Source: Pegoplata infirma
Taxonomy: Eukaryota; Arthropoda; Insecta; Diptera; Anthomyiidae
Direction: 5' to 3'
DNA length: 64,000 nt
Assembly: GCA_963921195.1 (NCBI GenBank)
Contig: OY992539.1
Coordinates: 161,640,622-161,704,621, forward strand
Shown here: piece by piece, positions 23,099 to 32,897 of the stretch
Position numbering within the stretch: the stretch's first letter is position 1
How the letters are laid out: each line of letters begins with the position of its first letter
Translations under genes and position numbers: made by a program
Notes under the pieces: model-generated
What the model was told of the DNA's origin: nothing
The model's input: only the letters and a program-made list of their open reading frames with translations
Database searches by the model: none

Positions 23099-24862
23099 AT
23101 GACGGGAAAGAAAAGACAGTCGTCCCCGCCAAAGAATGAAACTTTGGAGATTTTACAAAAACAAAAGACTACTGTTGTAGCTAGTATCAATAGAATACGC
23201 GAATCTATTGTTAATAAGACCATATCATTCAACCCAAATGAATTACAATGTCGTTTGGAGATCTTAGACTCTTATATAGAGAAGGTTATGGGCTTGCAGT
23301 CAGAATTAGAGGAACATGATCCTTTAAATGAAGAACGGGCTGACCTTGAGGACTTATGTGTCGGTACTAAAAGCTTATACCTAAATTTGATATCGAAGAA
23401 CAGAAAGTCCAGTATTGCTGAAACTTCATTTAGCGTTCAAGGCCACCATTCTAGATTACCGAACATGCGTCTTCCTAAATTTAGTGGTCAGTATTCAAAA
23501 TTTAAGAATTTTATGAGTTTGTTTCAAAACTTGGTCGATAATGACCCGATTTTAACAGACATAGAAAAATTTAACCATCTGATTTCGTGTCTGTCAGATG
23601 AGGCTCTGGGTACTGTAAAGGCGTTCCAAGTCACAGAACAGAACTATCCCAAGGCACTTGCTAGTCTGAAGAGAGTATACGATAATGATTGTCTAATATT
23701 TTTCGACAATATATCGCAACTTTTAGATCTCCCAGAGATTACCAAGCCCTCAGCATCTGCCTTGAGAACAATGATTGATACTGTTTCAGCTATTTACGAT
23801 TCATTATTATCAATCGGAGATGATAAGCATATAACTAATGCGATTCTGATTCAATTAGTAATGAACAAGGTAGACCCAATCACAAAGACCAAGTGGGAGG
23901 AGCAATTAAATTATGAGCAATTGCCCTTATGGAGTGACTGCGAGTTAGCGCTAAATAAAAGATTTCAGCATATTGCTGCAGATGAAGCGTCTTCATCAAA
24001 ACCCAAAAACACTAAAAAAGAAAAGGAAAGCGCTCCCAAAAAACATACGAAAACTTCACTTTCATGTTCCAAGACCAGTAAACCGGTTGAGAAGTGTATT
24101 TTTTGTCGATCTTCACAGCACGAGGTTACCAACTGTCCTTCCTTTAACGCTGAACCAGTCTTAAAGCGGTTCGATTATATAAAGTCAGTACCGGCATGCA
24201 TTAACTGCCTGAAAAAGGGGCATACTGTTGCGAAATGTAAATCGCAAAGATGTAGAATTTGTAGTGGTGCTCATAATGTGCTTCTTCATAGATTCACATC
24301 AAACCAACAGTCAAGTCCTAATTCACTGGATCATGTTAGCTCGGAACAGCCTTCGGTTTCTTCCGCAGCTGTCAATCATTCTTTTATACAAGATACTAAT
24401 ATAATATTGGCTACAGCTGTGGTTCAAGTGCGCAATAATTCAGGAGGTTATGTTTTCGCAAGAGCGTTATTAGACTCCGGGTCTCAGCCTAATCTGATAA
24501 CCGAGGAGCTGGCCCAAAAATTGAATCTTAAAAGGGAAAGTGGTCATTTGAACTTAGTTGGTATTGGTGAATCACGTTCCTCCGCTAAGCGGAGTATTCA
24601 AGTGTCTGTTAAGTCAAGAATAAACTCTTATCAATTCAACTCAAGATTTTGGATAATGAGTTCTATTACTTCAGCTCAACCAGACAGGAAGATATCTGTT
24701 TCATCATTAGAAATCCCGGATAATATTCAGTTAGCCGACCCGTCCTTTCAGAAACCACAGAAAATTGATATGCTGATCGGGGGAGAAATATTTTTTGATT
24801 TACTATGTGTTGGACAAATTAAGTCCAGCTCATGCCTCCCGATCCTTCAAAAGCTTTGCTAG
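23099..24862 (+). CDS. BEL/Pao gag-protease polyprotein (first frame)
   Basis: 587 codons. The N-terminal third has coiled-coil character; the capsid-like DUF1759 region starts near residue 120 (RLPKFSGQYSKFKNF). Zinc knuckles of the form CX2CX4HX4C lie near residues 333 and 367, with a third CX2CX3HX4H motif near 382. The retropepsin-like (DUF1758) domain has its catalytic LLDSGSQPNLI near 458, and MLIGGEIFFDL near 560. Gag forms the particle and the protease cuts the polyprotein. The frame ends at TAG after LPILQK, just where BEL/Pao proteins normally run on into the pol region; the continuation lies in the -1 frame (see 24832). One missing A in the run at 24849-24852 explains the break. 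The start is the first ATG of the frame. Confidence 0.9.
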   Translation: MTGKKRQSSPPKNETLEILQKQKTTVVASINRIRESIVNKTISFNPNELQCRLEILDSYIEKVMGLQSELEEHDPLNEERADLEDLCVGTKSLYLNLISKNRKSSIAETSFSVQGHHSRLPNMRLPKFSGQYSKFKNFMSLFQNLVDNDPILTDIEKFNHLISCLSDEALGTVKAFQVTEQNYPKALASLKRVYDNDCLIFFDNISQLLDLPEITKPSASALRTMIDTVSAIYDSLLSIGDDKHITNAILIQLVMNKVDPITKTKWEEQLNYEQLPLWSDCELALNKRFQHIAADEASSSKPKNTKKEKESAPKKHTKTSLSCSKTSKPVEKCIFCRSSQHEVTNCPSFNAEPVLKRFDYIKSVPACINCLKKGHTVAKCKSQRCRICSGAHNVLLHRFTSNQQSSPNSLDHVSSEQPSVSSAAVNHSFIQDTNIILATAVVQVRNNSGGYVFARALLDSGSQPNLITEELAQKLNLKRESGHLNLVGIGESRSSAKRSIQVSVKSRINSYQFNSRFWIMSSITSAQPDRKISVSSLEIPDNIQLADPSFQKPQKIDMLIGGEIFFDLLCVGQIKSSSCLPILQKLC

Positions 24863-27800
24863 GCTGGATTGTTGCTGGAAAATACAATCAGTCAGAAAAT
24901 TCCAATTCAGAGGGTTCCATTACAAACTTTTGTAATATGAATATTGTTGAGAGTGAATGTTCGGTAGACTCGCTTGTTAGAAAATTTTGGGAGTTGGAAG
25001 AACTACCGGGAGAATGTAAGGCCAATTTAACCAATGAGCAGAAAGAGTGCGAGGACAAATTTATGAAGTCAGTGCGAGAACTGCCTTCGGGGCGTTTAGA
25101 AGTAGCTCTTCCATTCAAGGCTGATCCGAGTCTTTTAGGTCAGTCATATGAGGTGGCTAAGAGGCGTTTTTTAGCATTGGAAAGAAGACTCCAGAAGGAT
25201 GGTGATGTAAGGGAGATGTACCACACTTTTATGAGTGAGTACATTGATTTAGGGCATATGTCTATTAGGGACTGTGACATACCCCTCGTTTCACACTATT
25301 TCATTCCACATCAAGTGGTTTTACGTCCTCAGAGCACGAGTACAAAACTCCGAGTAGTGTTTGATGCTTCATGTCAAACTTCGTCTAACATGTCACTGAA
25401 TGAACTGCTAATGGTCGGGCCAACTATTCAGAATGAACTATATTCTACATTAATCCGTTTTCGAATGCACAAATATGTACTCACGGCGGATATAGAGAAA
25501 ATGTACCGCCAGGTTTTAATTGGTGAGGCTGACAGAAACTATCAGCTGATTTTTTATAGAAGAAGTCCATTGGAAAAGTTACAAGTTTTTTGTCTAAATA
25601 CTGTAACATATGGGACATCTTCAGCTCCATTTTTGGCTATCCGATGTTTAAATTATTTAAGTGATTTATACAGGGATAAATTTCCAATTGGGAGTAAGGT
25701 CATTCGCAGGGATTTCTATGTGGATGATTTGTTGACCGGCGCTGATACTATTGAGGAATTAGTCGAGATTCGAGACCAGGTTGTGAAGATATTAAGTACG
25801 GCTGGTTTCAATTTAACAAAATGGTTTTCAAACCATTCTAATTTCAGCGTTGAGAGTTCTACTGAAAAGTTATTACAGAGTGACTCTGATGTCGCTAAAG
25901 CTCTAGGAATACATTGGGCACCTAAGAATGATCTCTTTAGATTTCATTTGGATAATAATTTCTCGGAACTTAAGGCTACTAAAAGAAACATTTTGTCTGT
26001 TTCAGCTCGATTATTCGATCCTCTCGGACTTTTATGCCCAATTATAATAAAAGCAAAGATGTTACTTCAAGAGCTATGGCTACAAAAAATCGATTGGGAT
26101 GAGTCAATTCCTCAGCATTTAGATACTGTCTGGGAAAATTTCAAAGATAATTTGAACAAAATTGACACTATACGGATTCCCCGGTTTGTAAATGCAACTG
26201 CTACAGCAAGTTGTGAAATTCATGGGTTTGCTGACGCTTCTATGCGTGCTTATGGTTGTTGCATATACGTTAGAAGTAGGGTTTCTAATGAAATCTCTTG
26301 TCGGCTCTTAACAGCAAAGTCAAAAGTAGCACCTTTGAAGACGAAGTCTCTTCCCAGGCTCGAGTTGTGTGCTGCTCACATGTTAGCCAAACTGTGGAAA
26401 AAGTTACAACCGATTTTAGGATCTAGAATCGAGAGTGTATATTTTTGGACCGATTCCGAAATTACACTTAACTGGATCAAAACTCATTCTTCTACTCTGA
26501 CGGTTTTTGTTTCAAATAGAGTTTCTGAGATTCAAGAACTGTCAGACAACGTATCATGGCGTCATGTTCCTGGGAAAGATAACCCAGCTGACATTGTGTC
26601 CAGAGGATGCTCTGTGGATGAACTAAATAACTCTATTTGGTTTAAAGGTCCACCATTTTTACTTGAGAATCCTTCTGAATGGCCTTATAATCCACATTTT
26701 GAGCTTTCTGATGACCTGAAATCATTAGAAAAAAGGAAATCCAAAGTTTTGGTTGCGGTTGACGTTGCGGTCGAAGAAGTTGTCGACAAAACTCAAATTG
26801 TCAATACAAATGTTGTATTGGAAATTGTGAAAAATAACTCTTCTTACACGAAGACGCTTCGAATAATCGCGTACGTCTATAGGGTTCTGGATTTCTTAAA
26901 GAATCGAAAACGGCATTCGTCAGTTAATGTAACAGCATGGGAAATAAAGCATGCATTTCTAAAAGTCGTAGAGACAGTCCAGAGCACTGAATATTCTGAG
27001 GAAATTCATAAATTAAAAAAGGGATTAACTTTACCTGTTAAGATACAAAGACTAACTCCGTTTATCCATGTTACTGAAATAAATCAGCGACCTCTAGAGT
27101 TAGTTAGGGTAGGAGGAAGATTGTTAAACGCTCCATTAAAATTCGAAACAAAGTTCCCGCTCTTGTTGCCCAAAGGTAATCATTTTGTGAATGTTTATTT
27201 ACACCTTCTTCACATCCAAAATTGCCACGCAGGGCCTAAGGCTCTAGTGGCCTTATTAAGGCAAAAGGTGTGGATAATCAATGCTCGAGAAGAATGTAGG
27301 AAAGTTGTACGAAAGTGCATTCGTTGTTTTCATTTTAAGCCAGAGTTGAGAACCCAGATAATGGGAAATTTGCCCACAGATAGGGTTACGGCATTAAGAC
27401 CATTTCTTATAGTGGGAGTCGACTTTTGTGGTCCAGTGAATGTCTCACTGAGGATACGTGGTAGGCCCCCTTTGAAAATGTACATTGCAGTGTTTGTATG
27501 CTTTACTTCCAAAGCGGTCCATTTAGAACTCGTGTCCAATCTTACTTCTGAATGCTTTCTTTTATGTTTCAAAAGGTTTGTGTCTCGCCGAGGCTTGCCA
27601 CTCAAGGTCATGTGCGACAACGGAACCAACTTCGTGGGAGCAGATCGGAAGCTGAGAGAGCACCATCAAGAGCTAATGAAAGGAGAAGTCGAATCATACG
27701 CAGCGAGATTGGAGGTCGAATTCGTCTTCATACCACCGCGGGCACCACACTTCGGCGGCCTTTGGGAGGCAGCCGTCAAGTCAGCCAAGCACCTACTTCT

Positions 27801-28311
27801 ACGATCCGTGGGCAGCGCCCTACTTTCCGTGGAAGAGTTTCAAACAGTACTCGTAGAGGTAGAGGCGGTGCTCAACTCGAGACCAATAGCACCGCTCAGC
27901 ACAGATCCCAACGACGGAGAGGCGTTGACGCCAGCCCACCTGCTAATAGGAGGGGATCTCCATACGCTGCCGCCAGAATCCGCAGACGACGTTCCCGACT
28001 CCAAGCTGGGGTCCTTGAAGCGTTGGCGACAACTTTGCGTTCTCAAGCAGAGGTTCTGGCGGGCTTGGTCCAGGGATTACGTCCTGGGTCTTCAAGCCAA
28101 GGCCAAGTGGATAGAAGAAGTGCCCAATTTGGAAATAGGCCAGCTCGTGATAGTTCACGAAGACAACCTGCCACCACAGAAATGGCTGACCGGGAGAGTC
28201 GTCGGGGTCGTACCAGGCCAGGACGGCAAGGTCAGGGTGGCAGAGGTCCGAACAAAAAACGGACTTTTTAAGAGGCCAATTCATAAGCTAGCTTTGTTAC
28301 CATTAAGTTGA
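24832..28311 (+). CDS. BEL/Pao pol: RT, RNase H, integrase
   Basis: 1159 codons, in the -1 frame relative to gag-protease and overlapping it by 31 bases. The first methionine is probably not a real start; this is most likely the C-terminal part of one polyprotein. RT: YRQVLIGEADRNYQL, and YVDD at 25717-25728 (residues ~296-299). RNase H: FADASMRAYG (~465), LPRLELCAA (~508), WTDSEITLNWI (~538), HVPGKDNPADIVSRG. Integrase: zinc-binding HLLHIQNCH (~791) with CRKVVRKCIRC, catalytic VGVDFCGPV (~861), DNGTNF (~929) and WEAAVKSAKHLL (~975), and a DUF5641-like end (~1050-1150). No internal stop is present. From about 27590 to 28262 base composition becomes GC-rich compared with the rest. Confidence 0.92.
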   Translation: MPPDPSKALLGWIVAGKYNQSENSNSEGSITNFCNMNIVESECSVDSLVRKFWELEELPGECKANLTNEQKECEDKFMKSVRELPSGRLEVALPFKADPSLLGQSYEVAKRRFLALERRLQKDGDVREMYHTFMSEYIDLGHMSIRDCDIPLVSHYFIPHQVVLRPQSTSTKLRVVFDASCQTSSNMSLNELLMVGPTIQNELYSTLIRFRMHKYVLTADIEKMYRQVLIGEADRNYQLIFYRRSPLEKLQVFCLNTVTYGTSSAPFLAIRCLNYLSDLYRDKFPIGSKVIRRDFYVDDLLTGADTIEELVEIRDQVVKILSTAGFNLTKWFSNHSNFSVESSTEKLLQSDSDVAKALGIHWAPKNDLFRFHLDNNFSELKATKRNILSVSARLFDPLGLLCPIIIKAKMLLQELWLQKIDWDESIPQHLDTVWENFKDNLNKIDTIRIPRFVNATATASCEIHGFADASMRAYGCCIYVRSRVSNEISCRLLTAKSKVAPLKTKSLPRLELCAAHMLAKLWKKLQPILGSRIESVYFWTDSEITLNWIKTHSSTLTVFVSNRVSEIQELSDNVSWRHVPGKDNPADIVSRGCSVDELNNSIWFKGPPFLLENPSEWPYNPHFELSDDLKSLEKRKSKVLVAVDVAVEEVVDKTQIVNTNVVLEIVKNNSSYTKTLRIIAYVYRVLDFLKNRKRHSSVNVTAWEIKHAFLKVVETVQSTEYSEEIHKLKKGLTLPVKIQRLTPFIHVTEINQRPLELVRVGGRLLNAPLKFETKFPLLLPKGNHFVNVYLHLLHIQNCHAGPKALVALLRQKVWIINAREECRKVVRKCIRCFHFKPELRTQIMGNLPTDRVTALRPFLIVGVDFCGPVNVSLRIRGRPPLKMYIAVFVCFTSKAVHLELVSNLTSECFLLCFKRFVSRRGLPLKVMCDNGTNFVGADRKLREHHQELMKGEVESYAARLEVEFVFIPPRAPHFGGLWEAAVKSAKHLLLRSVGSALLSVEEFQTVLVEVEAVLNSRPIAPLSTDPNDGEALTPAHLLIGGDLHTLPPESADDVPDSKLGSLKRWRQLCVLKQRFWRAWSRDYVLGLQAKAKWIEEVPNLEIGQLVIVHEDNLPPQKWLTGRVVGVVPGQDGKVRVAEVRTKNGLFKRPIHKLALLPLS

Positions 28312-28326
28312 AGACTAGGTCCTTCA

Positions 28327-28338
28327 ACGGAGGCAGAA
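28327..28338 (+). promoter_or_regulatory. Polypurine tract (candidate)
   Basis: The purine-rich 'acggaggcagaa' sits immediately before the 3' LTR, where plus-strand DNA priming takes place. It is short and interrupted by one C. Confidence 0.55.
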
Positions 28339-28783
28339 TGTTTGGCCAGTACATAATTATGACATTTATTTTAACGTTCTTGTAAACATCAACATGAGTG
28401 TTATCAAAATCTCAAATAATGACTACTGTTAATTGTGTACTTATGAGTTGTATTAGTTTGTAATTTATTTTTAAACTTTAAATTTAACCGTCACTTCTTG
28501 GCGTTATTACATGAATTTTTCGAACATTATGTAAATCATACATGTCAAAAGGCTTGGGATATTTTCCCTCCCCCTTTTGTATTGTTTTTCTATGAAAATA
28601 ACGGCTTATGGAAAGCCATTTATACTATAAGAAATCATTTTTGAAAGAATAAAGAGTCATTAGCTAAGAAAACTACAGATCAGTGCAGACGTGTTGTTAT
28701 TTAAATCGATTTTTATTAGTGAAAATAGTCCCTTATTTTAGTAAAGTTATTTTCAAATTCTTAAAAAAGCTTGAGAATTTTCA
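28339..28783 (+). repeat. 3' LTR of the BEL/Pao element
   Basis: 445 bp, the same length as the 5' LTR, with a single difference seen (T at 28378). It is followed by CACAC, the second copy of the target duplication, and then by LINE sequence. Confidence 0.93.
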
Positions 28784-28788
28784 CACAC

Positions 28789-29412
28789 CCCATTAGGATC
28801 TTTCAGGTATCCCAGGGTGCAAGGAGGAGAGGCCAGAGCCTTGCCTCAGAAACGTCTTCTATGTTTCCACAGAAGTTTTTTCAAGAATCACATTTTGCAT
28901 TTCTGATCATCTTCTTATAACTTTTAAGTTGCAGCCTGTATGCAGACCAGTCCTCGTCCGCTCTTGAAAATTTAGCCTTATTAAAGAGCTTTCTGCAGGA
29001 ATCTCTGCTCGTCTGCAACTCATTTGACAACCAATGTGGCTTTTTTTCCCTCTAGGCTTTGCAGAAGGGCAAAACGCATCCAGGCACCTATTACAAACAT
29101 TTGTTATATGGTCAACCAGACAGTCAATTTCCGCCAAACTATGCGGTTCAGATAAAGGTATTTCACCCAAAAGCAAAGAAAAAGTCTCCCTATATTTCAC
29201 CCAGTTTGTTCTCCTCAGAGTTCTAGAGACTGTCTCAACCGTCATCAATTTTATCAGACAATGTATCTGCCGCGTACTTGTAACGAAAGTTGGTTCACTA
29301 CCCTTGTTACAAATATACAGGTTAGTGCTTAACAAAAACTATAAAAGTGATTCGCCTCTATCATTTGTGTCTGTACTTCCCCATATCTAATGATGTGCAT
29401 TAGCATCACAGC
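28789..29412 (-). pseudogene. LINE segment: endonuclease C-part and linker to RT
   Basis: On the minus strand, from 29412 downward, the sequence continues the endonuclease with CCDANAHH split at the hAT insertion, then LYICNKGSEPTFVTSTRQ, a typical R1/LOA-type EN motif. The linker region follows (KYRETFSLLLGEIPLSEP) up to the junction with BEL. Several frame changes and an in-frame stop are present. It joins across the BEL element to the RT part at 21091. Confidence 0.78.
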
Positions 29413-30641
29413 CAGTGTTGCCATATATTTTTTTGAAAAAACTTTTTATGTCTGAAAAAAAATCTTTTTTTTGTGAAAAAAATCTTTTTTTCACAAAAGT
29501 ATTGAAATAATTCAAAATTAATACAAATTTATGTATTTTCAATTTTTATATATTTATATAAGTGTAAAAAAAATAATAAAAAAACAACCCAGCGTTAATT
29601 TGGAGCTCGAAAAGACTCATAAAAGAGTCCTTAGACGCTCGGAAAACATAATAATATGTTATTCCTTTCAAAATGGTCCTTTTTCTGAGCGCTCTTATAA
29701 TATATACAATGACAAGTTTTCATTTAGTTTTCCCAATTTAATTACAAATTATTTTTAATAATTATTTAAACCTAACCGAGAACTGGTTACAATGATCGTC
29801 GTCTCGTTGCATCGAAATCGACCACGTTTTTAGTGGGAATCGAACCCTGTTTCATAGGCTAGCACTCTACCAACTAACCTACAGGGGCACCTTTGCATTC
29901 TTATATGACTCAAAAGATTCTGAAAAATATGTGTAAATATTCTTTTGAGTTTATGAATGTTAAAAAAAATTTTTTTTTTTGATTTTTTTACATATCCATA
30001 ATTAAGAGTCAAATATGAATCTTTCAGGACTCCAAATTTCGAGCGTTCCATTAATATTTTTGAGCCTTGAAAGAGTCATAATTTTTGAAGGCTCAGAAAA
30101 TTGTACACAGTTACCAAATATCAAAGACCGGTGCATGCTCGTCAATATATGACGGATTGGATCTATATGTGATAAGATCATTTATTAGTGCAGCAAATAC
30201 ACAATTTAAGTGAAAAATTATTCTATGTTACCAACTTACAGATGTAAGTGACTATCGGGTGGAATTTTCATATGGCGACCAAGTCAAAGAATGATTTTAA
30301 ATGGATTCAATAAGGTTAACAAGCTAAAAAAAAATTTAATCGAATATCTCATCTTCTATAGAATAAAGCCGCTTACATAGACTGAAGGACGGACACGATA
30401 AGTCAACTCAAATAGTGATTCTGAATCGGTCGGTATACTAAAAGGTTGGTCTAGGACCAATATTTTGGGTATTTACAAAAAAAAAAACTGATACTTTTTG
30501 TATTTTTTAACTAATTAAGAAAAACTTGAAAAAACTTTATTATTTTCCAAAAAACTTGTTTTTTTAAAAAAAATCTTGAAATCTTTTTAGCACCTCAAAA
30601 AACTTGCAAAAAAAGGGAAATCTTGATATATGGCAACACTG
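29413..30641. mobile_element. hAT-like element (1.2 kb)
   Basis: The ends are CAGTGTTGCCATATAT and its complement, flanked by the perfect 8-bp duplication ATCACAGC (29405-29412 and 30642-30649). Subterminal regions are rich in 'gaaaaaaatctttttt' and 'aaaaaacttg' strings. No transposase is seen; the ORF at 29531-29758 has no recognisable motif. It interrupts the EN domain of the LINE exactly within the CDANAHH motif. Confidence 0.85.
29833..29892 (-). other. tRNA-like segment (probable pseudogene)
   Basis: On the minus strand, A-box-like TTAGTTGGTAGAGTGC and B-box-like GGGTTCGATTCCC are spaced as in a tRNA, but the acceptor stem and most of the T-stem do not pair. It lies inside the hAT-like element 29413-30641. 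Confidence 0.45.
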
Positions 30642-30649
30642 ATCACAGC

Positions 30650-31015
30650 ACACTACTAACTGGTGTCCCCTAGATTCAGACTCCCGAATCAGACCTCCAA
30701 CCTTCTCCGGGGGTATTGGCCCCGGATTAGGAAAAAACGCAGATGCGAGCCAAATAGACTTCCCATGAAGCTCTAAGCTAGCCGCTGTAACATCCATATC
30801 ACTAAAAGTTGATAAAAAGAATATATTTAAGCCATTTTTCGCCAAGATGCAGGCTCTTGGTGAGCCCTCACCTTTGGCAATCATAAACTTAAACCCAGGG
30901 GTCTTCAATCCGCAAACCCTGCCACACCGCACCAAGGGCGTTGACAGTAGTAGGGAGAAAATCAGGCATACTCTCAAGGAACCTTTGTTTATAATATAAA
31001 AAAAAATCTGAAGAC
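30650..31015 (-). pseudogene. LINE segment: endonuclease N-part
   Basis: From about 30960 downward the minus strand reads GRVCGLKTPGFKFMIAKGEG, then IFFLSTFSDMD, SIWLASAFFPNPGPIPPEKV and ESRGHQLVVCCD, which is an apurinic-type LINE endonuclease of R1/LOA kind. The catalytic N-terminal motifs are lost upstream, where sequence passes into an unrelated direct repeat at 31027. The exact 5' border is uncertain by some tens of bases. Confidence 0.75.
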
Positions 31016-31026
31016 ACACGTCGCTG

Positions 31027-31666
31027 ATAAACGGTGTAAACTAGATAAACTAGGAATATTTGCAAAGTATTTAAGCTCACAACAACAAATTATATGGGTT
31101 TGACATTTCATTTGCACATGCATTTATCCCCACGAATTTATTCATATGCTCACAAAAAACCAAGAGTACATTTCATTTGCACAATCAAATGAAATATACT
31201 TATCTGTGAGGAAATAACAGAGTTGCTTTTAATTTGATATTTGAACAATGATAAAGATATTTTTAATTAAAATGTGGAGTTTGTTACACCTAAACAAATA
31301 ACAAATATGTAGTCCTCGTGCTCAAAAGTACTTAGATATATATCTTTATCCAATACAAACGCAACATTAATTAGTAATGGAAATCACAACATTTATTTTG
31401 TGGATAATAAACGGTGTAAACTAGATAAACTAGAAATATTTGCAAAGTGTTTAAAGTCACAACAACAAATTATATGGGTTTGACATTTCATTTGCACACG
31501 CATTTATACTCACGAATTTATTCATATCCTCACAAAAAACCAAGAGTACATTTCATTTGCACACGCAAATAAAATATATCTGTGAGGAAATAGCAAACAG
31601 ACTTGCTTTTTATTTGACATTTGAACAATGATAAAGACATTTTTATTTAAAATGTGGTCTTTGTTA
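31027..31666 (+). repeat. Direct duplication of a ~260 bp segment
   Basis: 31027-31287 and 31407-31666 are direct copies (period 380), beginning 'ataaacggtgtaaactagat' and ending near 'aaaatgtgg'. A 119-bp spacer separates them. They share 'ggtttgacatttcatttgca'. No frame or terminal repeat explains them. The 234 bp that follow, to 31900, are unassigned. Confidence 0.7.
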
Positions 31667-32668
31667 AAAAAAAAAATTAAAGCAATCTACAAAATAAGAA
31701 AAATATTTTTATTAAATAGAAAAATAATTAAAATGCTAGTAAACGATGTTAAGAAAATTGTTTTATCTTCTTCTTAACTCTTGTTTTGATGCGTGTAAAA
31801 AAATAAAATTTATCTAAATTTTCAATTGAATAAAACTGGGACGCTCACAACAAGTAAAAAATAATTTATTTTATCTGCATAATCTGAAAATTGAGTGTAA
31901 TAGTGCATTTACACTGGGACTCTAATCTAGCTTAAAGTAGATTATGCCTCCAAACTAGTTTGAACATACAAATTTATTGTTTTCAATCTAGTAGTTTAGA
32001 CTCTAATCGGAAAACGAAAATCGCGCAAAATTCGATACAACTCTGTATTTCTATTATTTTCATTTTCCAACACTGAAAAACACCGACACGAAGTCTGCCA
32101 TTTTGATGACGCCGTAAAGTATGTTTATGCCGCCGACATTGGTTATTGTAAACGCCGTCACTGTCCTTGTTAATCATACGGCTACTAATCAAGGTTGCCA
32201 TTTTAGCCATTTTCCAGCTAGATATAGCGGTTTCATTTTCATCTAGTCATAAAAAAATGGCTAGATTTTATCTAGCCGGAAGATCTAGCCATTTTTTCCA
32301 CTCTAGCCATTTTTTATATGAACTTTTTTTGAAAATACGACGCTAAATTTTTAATAAAATATCGAAATTTTTACAATACTTATAAAATACTCGTATTGTG
32401 CAATGTTTTATTATTTTTAACCATGGATGTTGAGTTTTTTAAATTTATTTAACTCTGGTGCGAGAATTTTGTGGATTGTTTCTCATACAGAAATTGTAAA
32501 AATCATGGTTTATATATAAGCCCAGTCCATTGAATAAATTTGTAATATTTTGAAGCGATCTGAAGTTAGGCGGGGATAACTAATACTGCTATACTAAAAA
32601 CGATAAAAAAACGTGAAAAATAATATTTAATGACACCAAGTAAATTTAAATATTTTTCCTAAATCCAC

Positions 32669-32897
32669 ACAGAGAGAAAACACAGGTTTTGAATATGATT
32701 GCAGCACACCAAATCACCCATAATTGATCATATATATGATTCTCACAATCATACTATGATCACCTACAATTATAAAATGACAATTTTTATCATACTACTA
32801 TTAGCGAAGATCATAATATGATCGCTACAATCATAAAAGTTATCAATCATATTATGTTCCCACTCCATTATGGTCGTCGCAATCATGTTTTTTCTCT
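32669..32897. mobile_element. Small MITE with ATGATTGC inverted ends
   Basis: CAGAGAGAAAACAC ... TATGATTGC on the left pairs with GCAATCATGTTTTTTCTCTG on the right. The interior is a chain of 'atcataatatgat' strings in both orientations. No target duplication was resolved. Confidence 0.5.

Larger units (their letters stand above)
21092..28783 (+). mobile_element. BEL/Pao LTR retrotransposon, essentially complete
   Basis: It is 7692 bp with two 445-bp LTRs, a primer-binding site, gag-protease and pol frames and a purine-rich tract, flanked by the 5-bp target duplication CACAC (21087-21091 and 28784-28788). The order protease, RT, RNase H, integrase and the DUF1759/DUF1758/DUF5641-type domains are characteristic of BEL/Pao. 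No envelope gene follows integrase. It lies in the opposite orientation to the LINE it interrupts. LTR near-identity shows recent insertion. Confidence 0.95.
19018..31015 (-). mobile_element. R1/LOA-like LINE, split by two later insertions
   Basis: The LINE occupies 19018-21091, 28789-29412 and 30650-~31015 on the minus strand. A BEL element and a hAT-like element account for the gaps. Skipping them (with one copy each of CACAC and ATCACAGC) gives continuous endonuclease-to-reverse-transcriptase sequence. Its 3' end on the plus strand is a short TTAGG run (19018-19032). The 5' end lacks ORF1 and the N-terminal part of the endonuclease, as in a usual 5' truncation. A second copy of the 3' end is at 63778-64000. 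Confidence 0.82.

Noticed and set aside
27552..28271. 239-codon plus-strand frame rich in Arg and Ser
   Set aside because: It overlaps the integrase end of BEL pol in another frame and results from the GC-rich block; it shows no domain.
28312..28338. Possible envelope gene after BEL integrase
   Set aside because: Only 27 bases lie between the pol stop and the 3' LTR.
29833..29892. Functional tRNA gene
   Set aside because: Acceptor and T-stem pairing fail; only the internal promoter-like boxes remain.
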